A stretch of 64,000 bases of DNA, taken from assembly GCF_000427665.1 (NCBI RefSeq), contig NZ_KE386572.1:1510096-1574095 (forward strand), in the 5' to 3' direction. Shown piece after piece: positions 19,855-28,553 of the stretch. How positions within the stretch are numbered: position 1 is the stretch's first letter; each line of letters starts with the position of its first letter. Made by a program: the position numbers and the translations under genes. The notes beneath the pieces are model-generated. The model searched no databases. It saw only the letters and a program-made list of their open reading frames with translations, and was not told where the DNA came from. This DNA comes from Geminicoccus roseus DSM 18922 (GTDB taxonomy: Bacteria > Pseudomonadota > Alphaproteobacteria > Geminicoccales > Geminicoccaceae).

Positions 19855-20946
19855 TCAGCCGTCCAGCCCGTCCGGGCGTTCGCCTAGGGGGAACAGAAGG
19901 TTGAGGTGGCCCATCTTGCGGCCGGGCTTGGTTTCGGTCTTGCCGTAGAGATGCAGGCGCAGGCCGGGCTTGGCCAGGAGCTCCGGCCAGGCCTCGGCCT
20001 CGAAGCCCAGGAGGTTGCGCATCAGCGCGTCGTGGTGGCGGGCCGGGCTGCCCAGCGGCAGGCCGCACACCGCCCGGACCAGCTGCTCGAACTGGCAGGT
20101 GGCGCAGGCATCCATGGTCCAGTGCCCGGAATTGTGCGGCCGCGGCGCCAGCTCGTTGACCAGGACCCGCCCGTCCCTGGCCAGGAACATCTCGACCCCC
20201 AGCACGCCCACCAGGTCCAGGGCCACCGCGATCTGCTCGGCCATCGCCACCGCCTCGGCGCGCTGCGCCTCGCTCAGGCGGGCAGGGGCCAGGGTCAGCG
20301 CCAGCACATGGTCGGCATGGCGGTTCTCGACCGGGTCGAAGCTGGCCTGGCTGCCGTCCGCGCCGCGCGCGGTCACCACCGAGAACTCGAAGGCGAAGTC
20401 GACGAACGCCTCCAGGATCGCCGGGCCGCCGCCGATCCGCTCCAGCGCGCCCTGGACGTCCGCCGGCGTGCGCAGGGCGGTCTGGCCCTTGCCGTCATAG
20501 CCTAGCCGGGTGGTCTTCAGGATGGCGGGCAGCCCGACCCGTTCGACCGCCAGCGCCAGCTCCGCCTGGTCGGCCACCGGGGCGAACGGGGTCACCCCGA
20601 TGCCCAGCCCCTCGACGAAGCGCTTCTCCGCGATCCGCTCCTGGCAGACCGCCAGCACCGCGGTGCCCGGCCGGACCGGCACGCGCTCGGCCAGATGCTC
20701 CACCGTGGTGGTCGGCACGTTTTCCCATTCCAGGGTGACCACGTCGACCGCGGCGGCGAACCGGTCGAGGGCGGCGCGGTCGTCGAAGGCGGCGCGGGTC
20801 TGCGCCGCCGAGACCAGGGCCGCCGGCTGCTCGGTCTCGGGCGCGAAGACATGGCAGCGATAGCCCAGCCGCGCGGCGGCCAGCGCGGTCATCCGGCCGA
20901 GCTGGCCGCCGCCTAGGATTCCGATGGTCGAGCCGGGCGGGATCAT
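19855..20946 (-). CDS. purK: N5-carboxyaminoimidazole ribonucleotide synthase
   Basis: A 363-residue ATP-grasp enzyme that carboxylates aminoimidazole ribonucleotide with bicarbonate and ATP in purine synthesis. The N-terminal 'TIGILGGGQLGRMTALAA' is the pre-ATP-grasp dinucleotide-like fold. 'KTTRLGYDGKGQ' is the family ATP-grasp loop. 'VNELAPRPHNSGHWTMDAC' is the diagnostic active-site stretch. The frame has a GTG at 20952; ATG 20946 is preferred. It follows purE by about 30 bp in the same direction, and its product is the substrate of PurE. Confidence 0.95.
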   Translation of the reverse strand: MIPPGSTIGILGGGQLGRMTALAAARLGYRCHVFAPETEQPAALVSAAQTRAAFDDRAALDRFAAAVDVVTLEWENVPTTTVEHLAERVPVRPGTAVLAVCQERIAEKRFVEGLGIGVTPFAPVADQAELALAVERVGLPAILKTTRLGYDGKGQTALRTPADVQGALERIGGGPAILEAFVDFAFEFSVVTARGADGSQASFDPVENRHADHVLALTLAPARLSEAQRAEAVAMAEQIAVALDLVGVLGVEMFLARDGRVLVNELAPRPHNSGHWTMDACATCQFEQLVRAVCGLPLGSPARHHDALMRNLLGFEAEAWPELLAKPGLRLHLYGKTETKPGRKMGHLNLLFPLGERPDGLDG

Positions 20947-20979
20947 GGGCACGTGCAGGGTCCGTCCAGGAGGAAGAGG

Positions 20980-21468
20980 TCAGTCCTCGACGCTGTCCGG
21001 CACCGATTCGGTCTGGGCCAGCCGCCAGCTGTCCAGCCGGGCCGCCAGCTCCGGATCGCCCAGCGCCAGGATCGAGGCGGCGAGCAGGCCGGCATTGATC
21101 GCCCCGGCCTTGCCGATCGCGAGCGTGCCGACCGGAACGCCCCCCGGCATCTGCAGGATCGAGAGCGCGCTGTCCACACCGCCCAGGGCGGCGCTCTGCA
21201 CCGGCACGCCCAGCACCGGCAGGGGCGTCAGCGAGGCGATCATGCCCGGCAGGTGCGCGGCCCCGCCGGCACCCGCGATGATCACCCGCAGCCCCCGGTC
21301 GCGGGCGGTGCGGGCAAACTCGAACAGGCGCTCGGGCGTGCGGTGGGCGGACACCACCCGGCTCAGATGCGGCACGCCCAGCGCCTCCAGGGTCGCGCAG
21401 GCATGGCGCATCGTGGCCCAGTCGGACCGGCTGCCCATCACCACCGCGACGCGGGCCGCCGGATCCAT
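20980..21468 (-). CDS. purE: N5-carboxyaminoimidazole ribonucleotide mutase
   Basis: A class I PurE of about 162 residues that moves the carboxyl group of N5-CAIR to give CAIR. Marks are '[14 protein letters not shown]', '[15 protein letters not shown]' with the catalytic His, '[14 protein letters not shown]' and '[20 protein letters not shown]'. The frame can also start at TTG 21483, which would overlap the csrA stop (TTGA); ATG 21468 matches the family N-terminus better. It lies directly after csrA and before purK, so all three may share one transcript. Confidence 0.95.
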   Translation of the reverse strand: MDPAARVAVVMGSRSDWATMRHACATLEALGVPHLSRVVSAHRTPERLFEFARTARDRGLRVIIAGAGGAAHLPGMIASLTPLPVLGVPVQSAALGGVDSALSILQMPGGVPVGTLAIGKAGAINAGLLAASILALGDPELAARLDSWRLAQTESVPDSVED

Positions 21469-21479
21469 CGCGCTGCTGC

Positions 21480-21710
21480 TCAAGATGACGTTTCTTTCCG
21501 CTCGGGAAGGTCCAGAAGCGCGCCCGGATCGGCGGCGGCCTGCTGGTTGGCCTGCTTGATCTGCAAGAAGACCTCCTCGCGCAGGACGCTGGCCTCGGGC
21601 GGGAAGTTGAAGCCGAGCTTCACCGTCCGCCCCTTCATCTCGATGACGCGGACCTCGATGGCATTGTTGATGATGACCGCCTCACCCGGGCGGCGCGTCA
21701 GATAGAGCAT
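21480..21710 (-). CDS. csrA: Carbon storage regulator CsrA
   Basis: A 76-residue RNA-binding regulator. The N-terminal '[20 protein letters not shown]' is the CsrA/RsmA signature, with '[18 protein letters not shown]' including the conserved Arg-Glu-Glu region. CsrA binds GGA motifs near ribosome sites and alters translation and mRNA stability; in flagellated bacteria it often controls flagellar genes. ATG 21710 starts the domain; the open frame upstream is not coding. It is divergent from flgB by 108 bp, and purE follows immediately, an unusual pairing. Confidence 0.95.
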   Translation of the reverse strand: MLYLTRRPGEAVIINNAIEVRVIEMKGRTVKLGFNFPPEASVLREEVFLQIKQANQQAAADPGALLDLPERKETSS

Positions 21711-21750
21711 CGATCCACCCGCCACCGTTTCAGCGAGAACGCAACGATTT

Positions 21751-21762
21751 GTTAACCTTAAC
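21751..21762. promoter_or_regulatory. GTTAA-CC-TTAAC palindrome between csrA and flgB
   Basis: A perfect 5-bp inverted repeat in the 108-bp divergent promoter region, followed by GTTAGG. The TTAAC half-sites recall CtrA half-sites, but the spacing is not TTAA-N7-TTAA. It may be an operator for either operon. Confidence 0.3.
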
Positions 21763-21818
21763 GGCGTTAGGCTGCAACTGCGCCCGGATGGAATGCCGCA
21801 CGCGAGGAGTGATCTTTC

Positions 21819-22238
21819 ATGGTAGCGGTCAATTCGCGGTTGTTCACCCTGTTGTCGGCCCGGCAGGGCTGGCTGGCCGACCGCCAGACGGTGCTGACCC
21901 GCAACATCGCCAATGCCGACACGCCGGGCTTCGTGCCGAGCGACCTGTCCGAGGCCGAGTTCCGCCGCCGGGCGACAACCCTTGCCCGTCCGGCGCCCAA
22001 GGTGGCGATGGCCGCGACCGATTCGTCCCACCTGCCGCCGGTCCGGCAGGCCGACCTCGCCGACGCCCGGCCGCGCAGCGCGCAGGGCTGGGAGGTGGCG
22101 CCGTCTGGCAACGCGGTGGTGCTGGAGGAGCAGGCGGAGCTGATGGCGCACACCCAGCTGAACCACCAGCTCGGCAACGACCTCTACCGCAAATACGCCC
22201 AGATGTGGCGCACCGCCGTGGGCAGCGGCCGTGGTTGA
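21819..22238 (+). CDS. flgB: Flagellar basal-body rod protein FlgB
   Basis: A 139-residue proximal rod protein, exported by the flagellar type III apparatus. The N-terminal rod signature is visible as 'RQTVLTRNIANADTPGFVPSDL'-type sequence (about 22-43), and the C-terminal helix 'ELMAHTQLNHQLGNDLYRKY' is typical of FlgB. Start ATG 21819 follows GAGGAG. It heads an operon flgB-flgC-fliE-fliQ-fliR-flhB that builds the MS-ring/rod junction and the export gate. Confidence 0.93.
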   Translation: MVAVNSRLFTLLSARQGWLADRQTVLTRNIANADTPGFVPSDLSEAEFRRRATTLARPAPKVAMAATDSSHLPPVRQADLADARPRSAQGWEVAPSGNAVVLEEQAELMAHTQLNHQLGNDLYRKYAQMWRTAVGSGRG

Positions 22239-22323
22239 GCCGCGGCGGCCGGGCCGGCCGGGGCGCAGGTCCCGGCCTGAGCAGGCCGGTGGCCGATAGC
22301 CCCCCGACAGGAAAGCACGACCC

Positions 22324-22731
22324 ATGGATCTCGAAAGCTCGCTGGCCATCGCCGGGGCAGGGATGAAGGTGCAGAGCTCGCGGATGCGAGTGACGGCCGA
22401 GAACCTGGCCAACGCGGATTCCACCGCGACCACCCCGGGCGGCGACCCGTATCGGCGCAAGACCATCTCGTTCGGCGAGGCGTTCGACCGGGCAAGGCAG
22501 CTGGATCTGGTCGAGGTCCGCCGCTACGGCACCGACCCCGCCGAGTTCCGCACCGAGTACAAGCCCGGCCATCCCGCCGCGGATGCCGACGGTTATGTCC
22601 AGCTGCCGAACGTCGAGCCGCTGGTCGAGATGATGGACATGCGCGAGGCGCAGCGCTCCTACGAGGCCAACCTGAACGCCTTCGAGGTCAGCAAGAAGAT
22701 GATGCAGCGCACGATCGACCTGCTGCGCTGA
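22324..22731 (+). CDS. flgC: Flagellar basal-body rod protein FlgC
   Basis: A 135-residue proximal rod protein. 'RMRVTAENLANADSTATTPGG' is the N-terminal rod signature in its FlgC form, and the C-terminal 'MMDMREAQRSYEANLNAF' is the matching half that packs with it. Start ATG 22324 follows AGGAAAG. It lies 85 bp after flgB and 42 bp before fliE, in the usual order. Confidence 0.95.
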   Translation: MDLESSLAIAGAGMKVQSSRMRVTAENLANADSTATTPGGDPYRRKTISFGEAFDRARQLDLVEVRRYGTDPAEFRTEYKPGHPAADADGYVQLPNVEPLVEMMDMREAQRSYEANLNAFEVSKKMMQRTIDLLR

Positions 22732-22773
22732 CCCCCCTCCCTGTTCCCCTGATCCGAACTCTGGAGACTTTCG

Positions 22774-23088
22774 ATGAGCATCGAGATCGGCCCCAAGGCC
22801 GCTGCCGCCGCCTACCGCCGGGCCCTGGAGCGCATCGCCGGACCGGGCGGCGCCGAGGCGCCGGCACCTGGAGCCAGCTTTGGCCAGCTGGTCCAGGACC
22901 AGCTGGGCGAGGCCATTCAGTCCGGCCGGCTGGCCGAGCAGAAGAGCGCCGAGGCGCTGGTCGGCAAGGCTGACCTGCAGCAGGTGGTCGAGGCGGTGAC
23001 CGCGGCCGAACTGAACCTGTCCACGGTGACCGCGGTGCGCGACCGGGTGGTCGCCGCCTACCAGGACATCATGCGCATGCCGATGTGA
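22774..23088 (+). CDS. fliE: Flagellar hook-basal body complex protein FliE
   Basis: A 104-residue FliE, the adapter between MS ring and rod. The N-terminal half is alanine-rich; the C-terminal half has 'FGQLVQDQLGEAIQSGRLAE', 'VVEAVTAAELNLSTVTAVRD' and 'VVAAYQDIMRMPM', the family's conserved end. Start ATG 22774 follows GGAG. It is needed for export of rod proteins and is placed with flgBC as in other flagellar operons. Confidence 0.93.
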   Translation: MSIEIGPKAAAAAYRRALERIAGPGGAEAPAPGASFGQLVQDQLGEAIQSGRLAEQKSAEALVGKADLQQVVEAVTAAELNLSTVTAVRDRVVAAYQDIMRMPM

Positions 23089-23104
23089 CGGCCGGGACGT
23101 CCCG

Positions 23105-23383
23105 ATGACCCCGGAGCAGGTGCTCGACCTGGTGCGCGAGGCGATCTGGCTGATGGTCCGGATCGGCGGGCCAGTGATGCTCACCGCGGTGGTGGTGGGC
23201 CTGGCCGTCTCGCTCCTGCAGGCGCTCACCCAGATCCAGGAGATGACCCTGACCTTTGTGCCCAAGGTCCTGGCGATGTCGCTGGCGCTGGTGCTGGCCC
23301 TGCCCTTCATGCTGGGCGAGCTGCGCGCGTTCACCGAGGAGCTGTTCGCCCGGATTGCCGTGGTCGGGACCAGCCAGGAGTGA
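23105..23383 (+). CDS. fliQ: Flagellar export gate protein FliQ
   Basis: A 92-residue membrane protein with two hydrophobic spans ('GGPVMLTAVVVGLAVSLLQA' and 'VLAMSLALVLALPFML'), the FliQ/SpaQ/EscS hallmark. The loop 'TQIQEMTLTFVPK' between them is highly conserved. It assembles with FliP and FliR into the helical export gate. fliP is not in this window, so the gate genes are split. Its stop overlaps the GTG start of fliR. Confidence 0.95.
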   Translation: MTPEQVLDLVREAIWLMVRIGGPVMLTAVVVGLAVSLLQALTQIQEMTLTFVPKVLAMSLALVLALPFMLGELRAFTEELFARIAVVGTSQE

Positions 23384-24150
23384 GCGGCCTGCTCGCCGAG
23401 CTGGTGGTCGCGGACGTGGTCGCCTGCTTTTTGGTGTTCGCCCGCATCGGCACCGCCATGATGATCCTGCCGATGTTCGGCGAGCCCTGGCTGACCATGC
23501 GCGGCCGGCTGGTGATGGCGCTGGTAACCGCCTTCGTGCTGGTCCCCGCCTCCGGCGTCCAGGCCCCGCCGGTGCCCGACCCCGCCCGGATGTTCGTGCC
23601 GGTGGTGAGCGAGATGGCGGTGGGCGCGTTCCTGGGCCTGCTGGTCCGCTCGGTGTTCGCCGCCCTGCACGTCGCCGGCGCCACCATCGCCATGCATGCC
23701 GGGCTGCAGGTCGCCTCGATGTTCGACCCGAACGAGGCGACCCAGTCGACCATTCCCTCGATCCTGCTCTCGACCACGATCCTCACCCTGATGTTCGCCG
23801 CCGACGCCCATCACTTGCTGCTGGCCGGCCTTGCCCGCAGCTACGAGGTGCTGCCGTTCGGCCTGCTGCCCGACGCCGGCTACCTGTCCGAGGCGATGAC
23901 AAGGGCCGGCAGCCGCGCCTTCGACCTGGCGTTCCGCGTGGCCGGCCCGGTGATCCTGGTGGCGCTGCTGCTCAACGCCGTGCTGGGCGTGATGAACCGG
24001 ATGATGCCGACCCTGCAGGTCCTGTTCATCGCGGCGCCCTTGCAGATCATGGTCGGCCTGTTGGTGCTGGCGGCGGCGCTGGGCTCGATCGGCTCGTTGT
24101 CCCTGCGCTTCGTGGCGCTGGCCTGGACCGACGTCCTGGGGGACCTGTGA
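23380..24150 (+). CDS. fliR: Flagellar export gate protein FliR
   Basis: A 256-residue polytopic membrane protein with about six hydrophobic segments. 'FLVFARIGTAMMILPMFGE' is near the N-terminus, and 'EMAVGAFLGLLVRSVFAAL' and 'NRMMPTLQVLFIAAPLQIM' are conserved FliR stretches. It starts with GTG at 23380, overlapping the fliQ stop (GTGA), so it is translationally coupled. FliR and FlhB together form the closed end of the export gate. Confidence 0.95.
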   Translation: MSGLLAELVVADVVACFLVFARIGTAMMILPMFGEPWLTMRGRLVMALVTAFVLVPASGVQAPPVPDPARMFVPVVSEMAVGAFLGLLVRSVFAALHVAGATIAMHAGLQVASMFDPNEATQSTIPSILLSTTILTLMFAADAHHLLLAGLARSYEVLPFGLLPDAGYLSEAMTRAGSRAFDLAFRVAGPVILVALLLNAVLGVMNRMMPTLQVLFIAAPLQIMVGLLVLAAALGSIGSLSLRFVALAWTDVLGDL

Positions 24151-24154
24151 GCCG

Positions 24155-25237
24155 ATGGCCGAGGAACGGGACGACGACAAGACCGAGGAGCCTTCCCAAA
24201 AACGGCTGGACGACGCCCGGGCCAAGGGCCAGGTCGCCCTTTCCCGCGACGTCAGCCACGCCCTGATCCTGGCGACGGCCGCGAGCCTGCTGGTCCTGGC
24301 GCTGCCGGCTTTGGGCCCGCAGGCGCTGCTGGCGCTGCGCTGGTACCTGGAACATGCCGCAGCCCCGGCCGGGCAGGTCGACGAGATCCGCGGCCATCTC
24401 GTTGCGGCGGCCGTGACGCTGGCGACGGTGGTGGCGGTCCCGGCCGCGGGCTTCGCCCTGGCGGCGATCCTGGCCACGGTGGGCCAGCAGGGCCTGCTCT
24501 GGAGCGCGGAGAACCTGCACCCCAAGCTCGAGCGGCTCTCGCCCCTGGCCGGTGCCAAGCGGCTGTTCGGCGGCACGGCGCTGGTGGAGTTCGCCAAGAA
24601 CGCCCTTCGGCTGGTCGTGGTCGGGGTGGCGTGCTGGCTGCAGCTCCAAGGCGAGCTCGCGGCCCTGGTGGCGGCGGTGGGCCGGGAGCCCGGCGGGATC
24701 GGGGGGGAGATCCTCCGCCTGCTGGGCAGGGTCGCCCTGGTCTGCACCTTAGCCGCCGCCGGCTTCGCCGTGCTCGACCTGTTCTGGCAGCGCTTCCGGT
24801 TCCGCCAGCGGATGCGGATGTCGCGCCAGGACCTGAAGGACGAGATGAAGCAGAGCGAGGGTGATCCGATCATCAAGCAGCGCTTGCGCCAGATCCGGAT
24901 GGCCCGCTCCCGCCAGCGCATGCTGGCCGACGTGCCGAGATCCACGGTCGTCATCACCAACCCGACCCACTACGCGGTGGCGCTGCGCTACGAGAACGGC
25001 GAGCAGGCGGCGCCCCTGGTGCTGGCCAAGGGCGTCGACCATCTGGCGGCGGCGATCCGCAAGGCCGCCGCCGAGCATGGCGTGCCGGTGATCGAGAACC
25101 CGCCGCTCGCCCGCGCCCTCCATGCGATGGCGGAGATCGGCCGGCCGATCCCAGTGGAGCACTACCAGGCGGTGGCCGAGGTGATCGCCCTGGTGATGCG
25201 GCTGCGCCGGGACGGCGGCCGCCGCCCGCCCGGCTGA
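24155..25237 (+). CDS. flhB: Flagellar export switch protein FlhB
   Basis: A 360-residue protein. The N-terminus 'DKTEEPSQKRLDDARAKGQV' is conserved, four membrane spans follow, then a cytoplasmic domain with the autocleavage motif Asn-Pro-Thr-His in 'VVITNPTHYAVALRY' (about 267-281). Self-cleavage between Asn and Pro switches export from rod/hook to filament subunits. It starts 4 bp after fliR and ends the operon. Confidence 0.96.
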   Translation: MAEERDDDKTEEPSQKRLDDARAKGQVALSRDVSHALILATAASLLVLALPALGPQALLALRWYLEHAAAPAGQVDEIRGHLVAAAVTLATVVAVPAAGFALAAILATVGQQGLLWSAENLHPKLERLSPLAGAKRLFGGTALVEFAKNALRLVVVGVACWLQLQGELAALVAAVGREPGGIGGEILRLLGRVALVCTLAAAGFAVLDLFWQRFRFRQRMRMSRQDLKDEMKQSEGDPIIKQRLRQIRMARSRQRMLADVPRSTVVITNPTHYAVALRYENGEQAAPLVLAKGVDHLAAAIRKAAAEHGVPVIENPPLARALHAMAEIGRPIPVEHYQAVAEVIALVMRLRRDGGRRPPG

Positions 25238-25356
25238 CCGCCCCTCTGTCTGATCGCCGTCCCGCCGTCCTGCCGGGTCCGGCGCCGAGACGGCTGGACC
25301 ATGCCCGCTCTCCTGGTCGATGATGGCGGCAGAAAACGGAAAGTTCGGGTGGGGCG

Positions 25357-27273
25357 ATGACGATCGGTCTCGACGTGGTGACCCTGGGCCGCAGCTCGGT
25401 CGACCTTTATGGCGAGCAGGTCGGCGGCAGGCTCGAGGATATGGCGAGCTTCGCCAAGTATGTGGGCGGCTGCCCGGCCAACATCGCGATCGGCACGGCC
25501 AGGCTGGGCCTGCGCTCGGCCCTGATCACCCGGGTCGGCAACGAGCATATGGGCCGGTTCATCACCGAGCAGCTGCGCCGCGACGGGGTCGACACCAGCG
25601 GCGTCGTCACCGACCCGGACCGGCTGACCGCCCTGGTGATCCTGGGGATCCGCGACCAGCACAGCTTTCCGCTGATCTTCTACCGCGAGAACTGCGCCGA
25701 CGCGGCGATGCAGCCGGACGATGTCGACCCGGAGCTGGTCGCCTCGGCCAAAGCACTGCTGGTCACCGGCACCCATTTCAGCCGCCCCAACCTGGACGCC
25801 ACCAGCCGCCGCGCCATGGCGATCGCGAAAGCGCACGGGCGCCGGATCGTCCTGGACATCGACTACCGCCCGGTTTTGTGGGGGATCGGCGGGCATGACA
25901 GCGGCGAGGAGCGGTTCGTCGCCGCCGACGACGTGTCGCGGCACCTGCAGTCGATCCTGCCCGGCTGCGACGTGGTGGTGGGCACCGAGGAGGAGATCCA
26001 CATCGCCGGCGGCTCCACCGACACCCTTTCGGCCCTGCGCCGGGTGCGAGAGGCGGCGCCAGGGGCCCTGATCGTGCTCAAGCGCGGGCCGATGGGCTGC
26101 GTCCTGTTCGACGGCCCGATCCCCTCTTCCCTGGAGGACGGGATCACCGGCCAGGGCTTTCCGATCGAGGTCTTCAACGTGCTGGGCGCCGGCGACAGCT
26201 TCATGAGCGGGTTCCTGCGCGGCTACCTGCGCGACGAGCCGCTCGCCCAGTGCGCGCGCTTCGCCAATGCCTGCGGTGCGATCACCGTCAGCCGCCATGG
26301 CTGCGCCCCGTCCGGCCCATCCTGGACCGAGCTGCAGTCCTTCCTGCGCGAGGGCAGCCCGACCCGGCGGCTGCGCGAGGACGCCCGGCTGGAGCAGCTG
26401 CACTGGTCGACCAACCGGCGCCGCCGCCAGGGCCAGGTCCTGGCCTTCGCCTTCGACCACCGCATCCAGCTGGAGAACAAGGTCGCCGAGCGTGGCCTGC
26501 CGGCGGAGCGGATCGGCCGGTTCAAGGAGCTGGCCCTGGACGCGGCGCTGGCCGCCACGCAAGGCCGCGCCGATGGCGGGATCCTGGTGGATGCCCGGCT
26601 GGGCCAGCAGGCGCTGCACCGCGCCGCCGGCACCGGCCTTTGGATCGGCCGGCCGATCGAGTACCCGGCGACCGTGCCCCTGGCGTTCGAGGGCGGCGAC
26701 GATTGCGGCTCCAGCCTGAAGGAATGGCCGCTCGACCACTGCGTCAAATGCCTGGTGTTCCAGCATCCCGACGACGACCCGGCGCTCCGGGCAGTCCAGG
26801 AGCGCAAGGTCGCGCAGCTGTTCGACGCCTGCCGGCGGACCGGCCACGAGCTGCTCCTGGAAGTGATCGCCTCGAAATCCGGCAAGCCTGTGGACGAGCT
26901 GAGCGTGCCGCGCGTGATGGCGCGCTACTACGAGCTCGGCATCCACCCCGACTGGTGGAAGCTGGAGACGCCCGCGGGCGATGGGGGCTGGCGGGCGATC
27001 CGCGACGTGATCGTGCGCCACGACCCGCATTGCCGGGGCGTCTTGCTGCTGGGCCTGGAGGCGCCGCTCGACCGGCTGGTCGAAAGCTTCGCCCTGGCGG
27101 CCCGCCACCCGGTCTGCCGCGGCTTCGCGATCGGCCGCTCGATCTTCGGCCAGGCCCTGGACGGCTGGCTGGACGGCCGGATCGACGACGATGCGGCAAG
27201 CGCGGCGATGGCGGGGATCTATGGCGACCTGATCTCGGCCTGGGATCGGGCGAAGGCGGAGGCGGCCCGATGA
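25357..27273 (+). CDS. iolC: 5-dehydro-2-deoxygluconokinase fused to a DUF2090 aldolase-like domain
   Basis: A 638-residue bifunctional-type protein for myo-inositol breakdown. Residues 1 to about 320 are a PfkB sugar kinase: 'FAKYVGGCPANIAIGTARLG' at the sugar site and the catalytic 'VLGAGDSFMSGFLRGYL' near 270-290. It phosphorylates 5-dehydro-2-deoxy-D-gluconate. Residues from about 330 to the end are a DUF2090 domain ('VLAFAFDHRIQLENK', 'RGFAIGRSIFGQALDGWL'), a TIM-barrel like class I/LacD-type aldolases that may act on the kinase product. This fusion is common in Proteobacteria. The stop overlaps the iolB start (ATGA). The iolD, iolE and iolG genes are not here. Confidence 0.93.
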   Translation: MTIGLDVVTLGRSSVDLYGEQVGGRLEDMASFAKYVGGCPANIAIGTARLGLRSALITRVGNEHMGRFITEQLRRDGVDTSGVVTDPDRLTALVILGIRDQHSFPLIFYRENCADAAMQPDDVDPELVASAKALLVTGTHFSRPNLDATSRRAMAIAKAHGRRIVLDIDYRPVLWGIGGHDSGEERFVAADDVSRHLQSILPGCDVVVGTEEEIHIAGGSTDTLSALRRVREAAPGALIVLKRGPMGCVLFDGPIPSSLEDGITGQGFPIEVFNVLGAGDSFMSGFLRGYLRDEPLAQCARFANACGAITVSRHGCAPSGPSWTELQSFLREGSPTRRLREDARLEQLHWSTNRRRRQGQVLAFAFDHRIQLENKVAERGLPAERIGRFKELALDAALAATQGRADGGILVDARLGQQALHRAAGTGLWIGRPIEYPATVPLAFEGGDDCGSSLKEWPLDHCVKCLVFQHPDDDPALRAVQERKVAQLFDACRRTGHELLLEVIASKSGKPVDELSVPRVMARYYELGIHPDWWKLETPAGDGGWRAIRDVIVRHDPHCRGVLLLGLEAPLDRLVESFALAARHPVCRGFAIGRSIFGQALDGWLDGRIDDDAASAAMAGIYGDLISAWDRAKAEAAR

Positions 27274-28070
27274 GCGACCTGCAGCTGAAGAACCATGCGC
27301 CCGATCCCAGCGGCCTCGTCCACCGGGTGACGCCGAGGAGCGCCGGCTGGACCTATGTCGGCTTCGACCTCTGGCGGCTCCATCCCGGCCAGTCTCTCGA
27401 CCTCGCCACCGGCGAGGAGGAATGGTGCATTGTCCTGATCTCCGGGCAGTGCGACATCGCCATCGCCGAGGGCCCGGTCTGGCCAGGGGTCGGCGGGCGG
27501 CCTGACCCGTTCTCCGCCCTGCCGCACTCGGTCTACGTGCCCTGGCACCGGCGGCTGCGCCTGGAGGCTAATGGCTCGGTCGAGCTGGCGATCTGCAAGG
27601 CGCCGGGCGGCGGCGACTACGCGCCGCGCCTGATCGCGCCCGACGACGTGCGCACCAGCTCGCGCGGCAAGGGCAGCAATACCCGCTACCCGCGCGACAT
27701 CCTGCCCGAGGACCAGCCGGCCCACTCGCTCCTGGTGGTCGAGGTGATCACCCCCTCGGGCTGCTGGTCGTCCTACCCCTCGCACAAGCACGACCAGGAC
27801 GACCTGCCCGAGGAGTCCGCGCTGGAGGAGGTCTACTACCACCGCTTCACCCCCCCGCAGGGCTTCGGCTTCCAGCGCGTCTACACCGACGACCGCTCGC
27901 TCGACGTGGCGATGGCGATCGAGGACGGCGACCTGACCCTGGTGCCGAAGGGCTACCACCCCTGCGCCGCCGCCCATGGCTACGACCTCTACTACCTGAA
28001 CGTGATGGCCGGCCCGAAGCGGGTCTGGAAGTTCAACACCGAGAAGGCGCATCGCTGGCTGCTCGGCTGA
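27270..28070 (+). CDS. iolB: 5-deoxy-glucuronate isomerase
   Basis: A 266-residue bicupin isomerase that converts 5-deoxy-glucuronate to 5-dehydro-2-deoxy-gluconate, the substrate of the upstream kinase. Metal-site segments are 'YPSHKHDQDDLPEESALEEVYYHRF' in part (His-x-His and Glu, near 170-195) and 'VPKGYHPCAAAHGYDLYYLN' near the end. The ATG at 27270 overlaps the iolC stop; the open frame upstream is a shadow of iolC. Length and motifs are typical. Confidence 0.95.
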   Translation: MSDLQLKNHAPDPSGLVHRVTPRSAGWTYVGFDLWRLHPGQSLDLATGEEEWCIVLISGQCDIAIAEGPVWPGVGGRPDPFSALPHSVYVPWHRRLRLEANGSVELAICKAPGGGDYAPRLIAPDDVRTSSRGKGSNTRYPRDILPEDQPAHSLLVVEVITPSGCWSSYPSHKHDQDDLPEESALEEVYYHRFTPPQGFGFQRVYTDDRSLDVAMAIEDGDLTLVPKGYHPCAAAHGYDLYYLNVMAGPKRVWKFNTEKAHRWLLG

Positions 28071-28144
28071 GCGGCCCTTTCCCCGGGCAGCCCGGGCGCT
28101 AGATGGAATCCGGGACCCACCTCCATCCGGAACCTTGCTGCCCC

Positions 28145-28525
28145 ATGTCGTCCGCACCCGCCAGGACCAGGATCGAGCCCGGCCACCGCCTGGTCCTGCC
28201 CGAGCCGCTCGGCACGCTGCGGCCGGCCCGCACCGAGACCCAGCGCTGGCAGCGGCTGGGCATGGCCGAGGGCGAGCTGGTGCTGGGCTGGTCGGCGGGC
28301 CAGGTCCTGGTGCGGATCGAGTATCACTGGATCCGCTGGCTGAGCCGGGCGGATCCGGGAGCGGACGACGTCTACACCGCCGAGCTCTGGGCCAGGCGCC
28401 CGGCCGGCGACTGGGCCTACCTGATCCTGCCGGGCGGGCCGCGCCTGCGCCTCGTCGAGCATGGCCGGCTGCGGCCCCTGCTGGCACGGCAGCTGGGGGT
28501 CGACATCGGCGAACCCTCCGGCTGA
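28145..28525 (+). CDS. Hypothetical protein
   Basis: A 126-residue protein of unknown function (139 residues if the ATG at 28103 is used). It is Arg/Leu-rich with a balanced composition: 'TQRWQRLGMAEGELVLGW', 'QVLVRIEYHWIRWLS' and 'LRPLLARQLGVDIGEPS'. No membrane span or signal peptide is seen. Third positions are strongly GC, which favours coding, but no ribosome site is obvious. It follows iolB by 74 bp and is convergent with the next gene. Confidence 0.5.
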   Translation: MSSAPARTRIEPGHRLVLPEPLGTLRPARTETQRWQRLGMAEGELVLGWSAGQVLVRIEYHWIRWLSRADPGADDVYTAELWARRPAGDWAYLILPGGPRLRLVEHGRLRPLLARQLGVDIGEPSG

Positions 28526-28553
28526 GGCAGGCCGGCCCTCCCGGCAAGCGAGG

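Noticed and set aside
21751..21770. Full CtrA site between csrA and flgB
   Set aside because: TTAA half-sites are present, but the spacing is 2, not 7. Kept only as a low-confidence palindrome.
21844..24960. 1038-codon frame antisense to the flagellar operon
   Set aside because: All six flagellar genes on the other strand are firmly identified; this frame has shadow composition.
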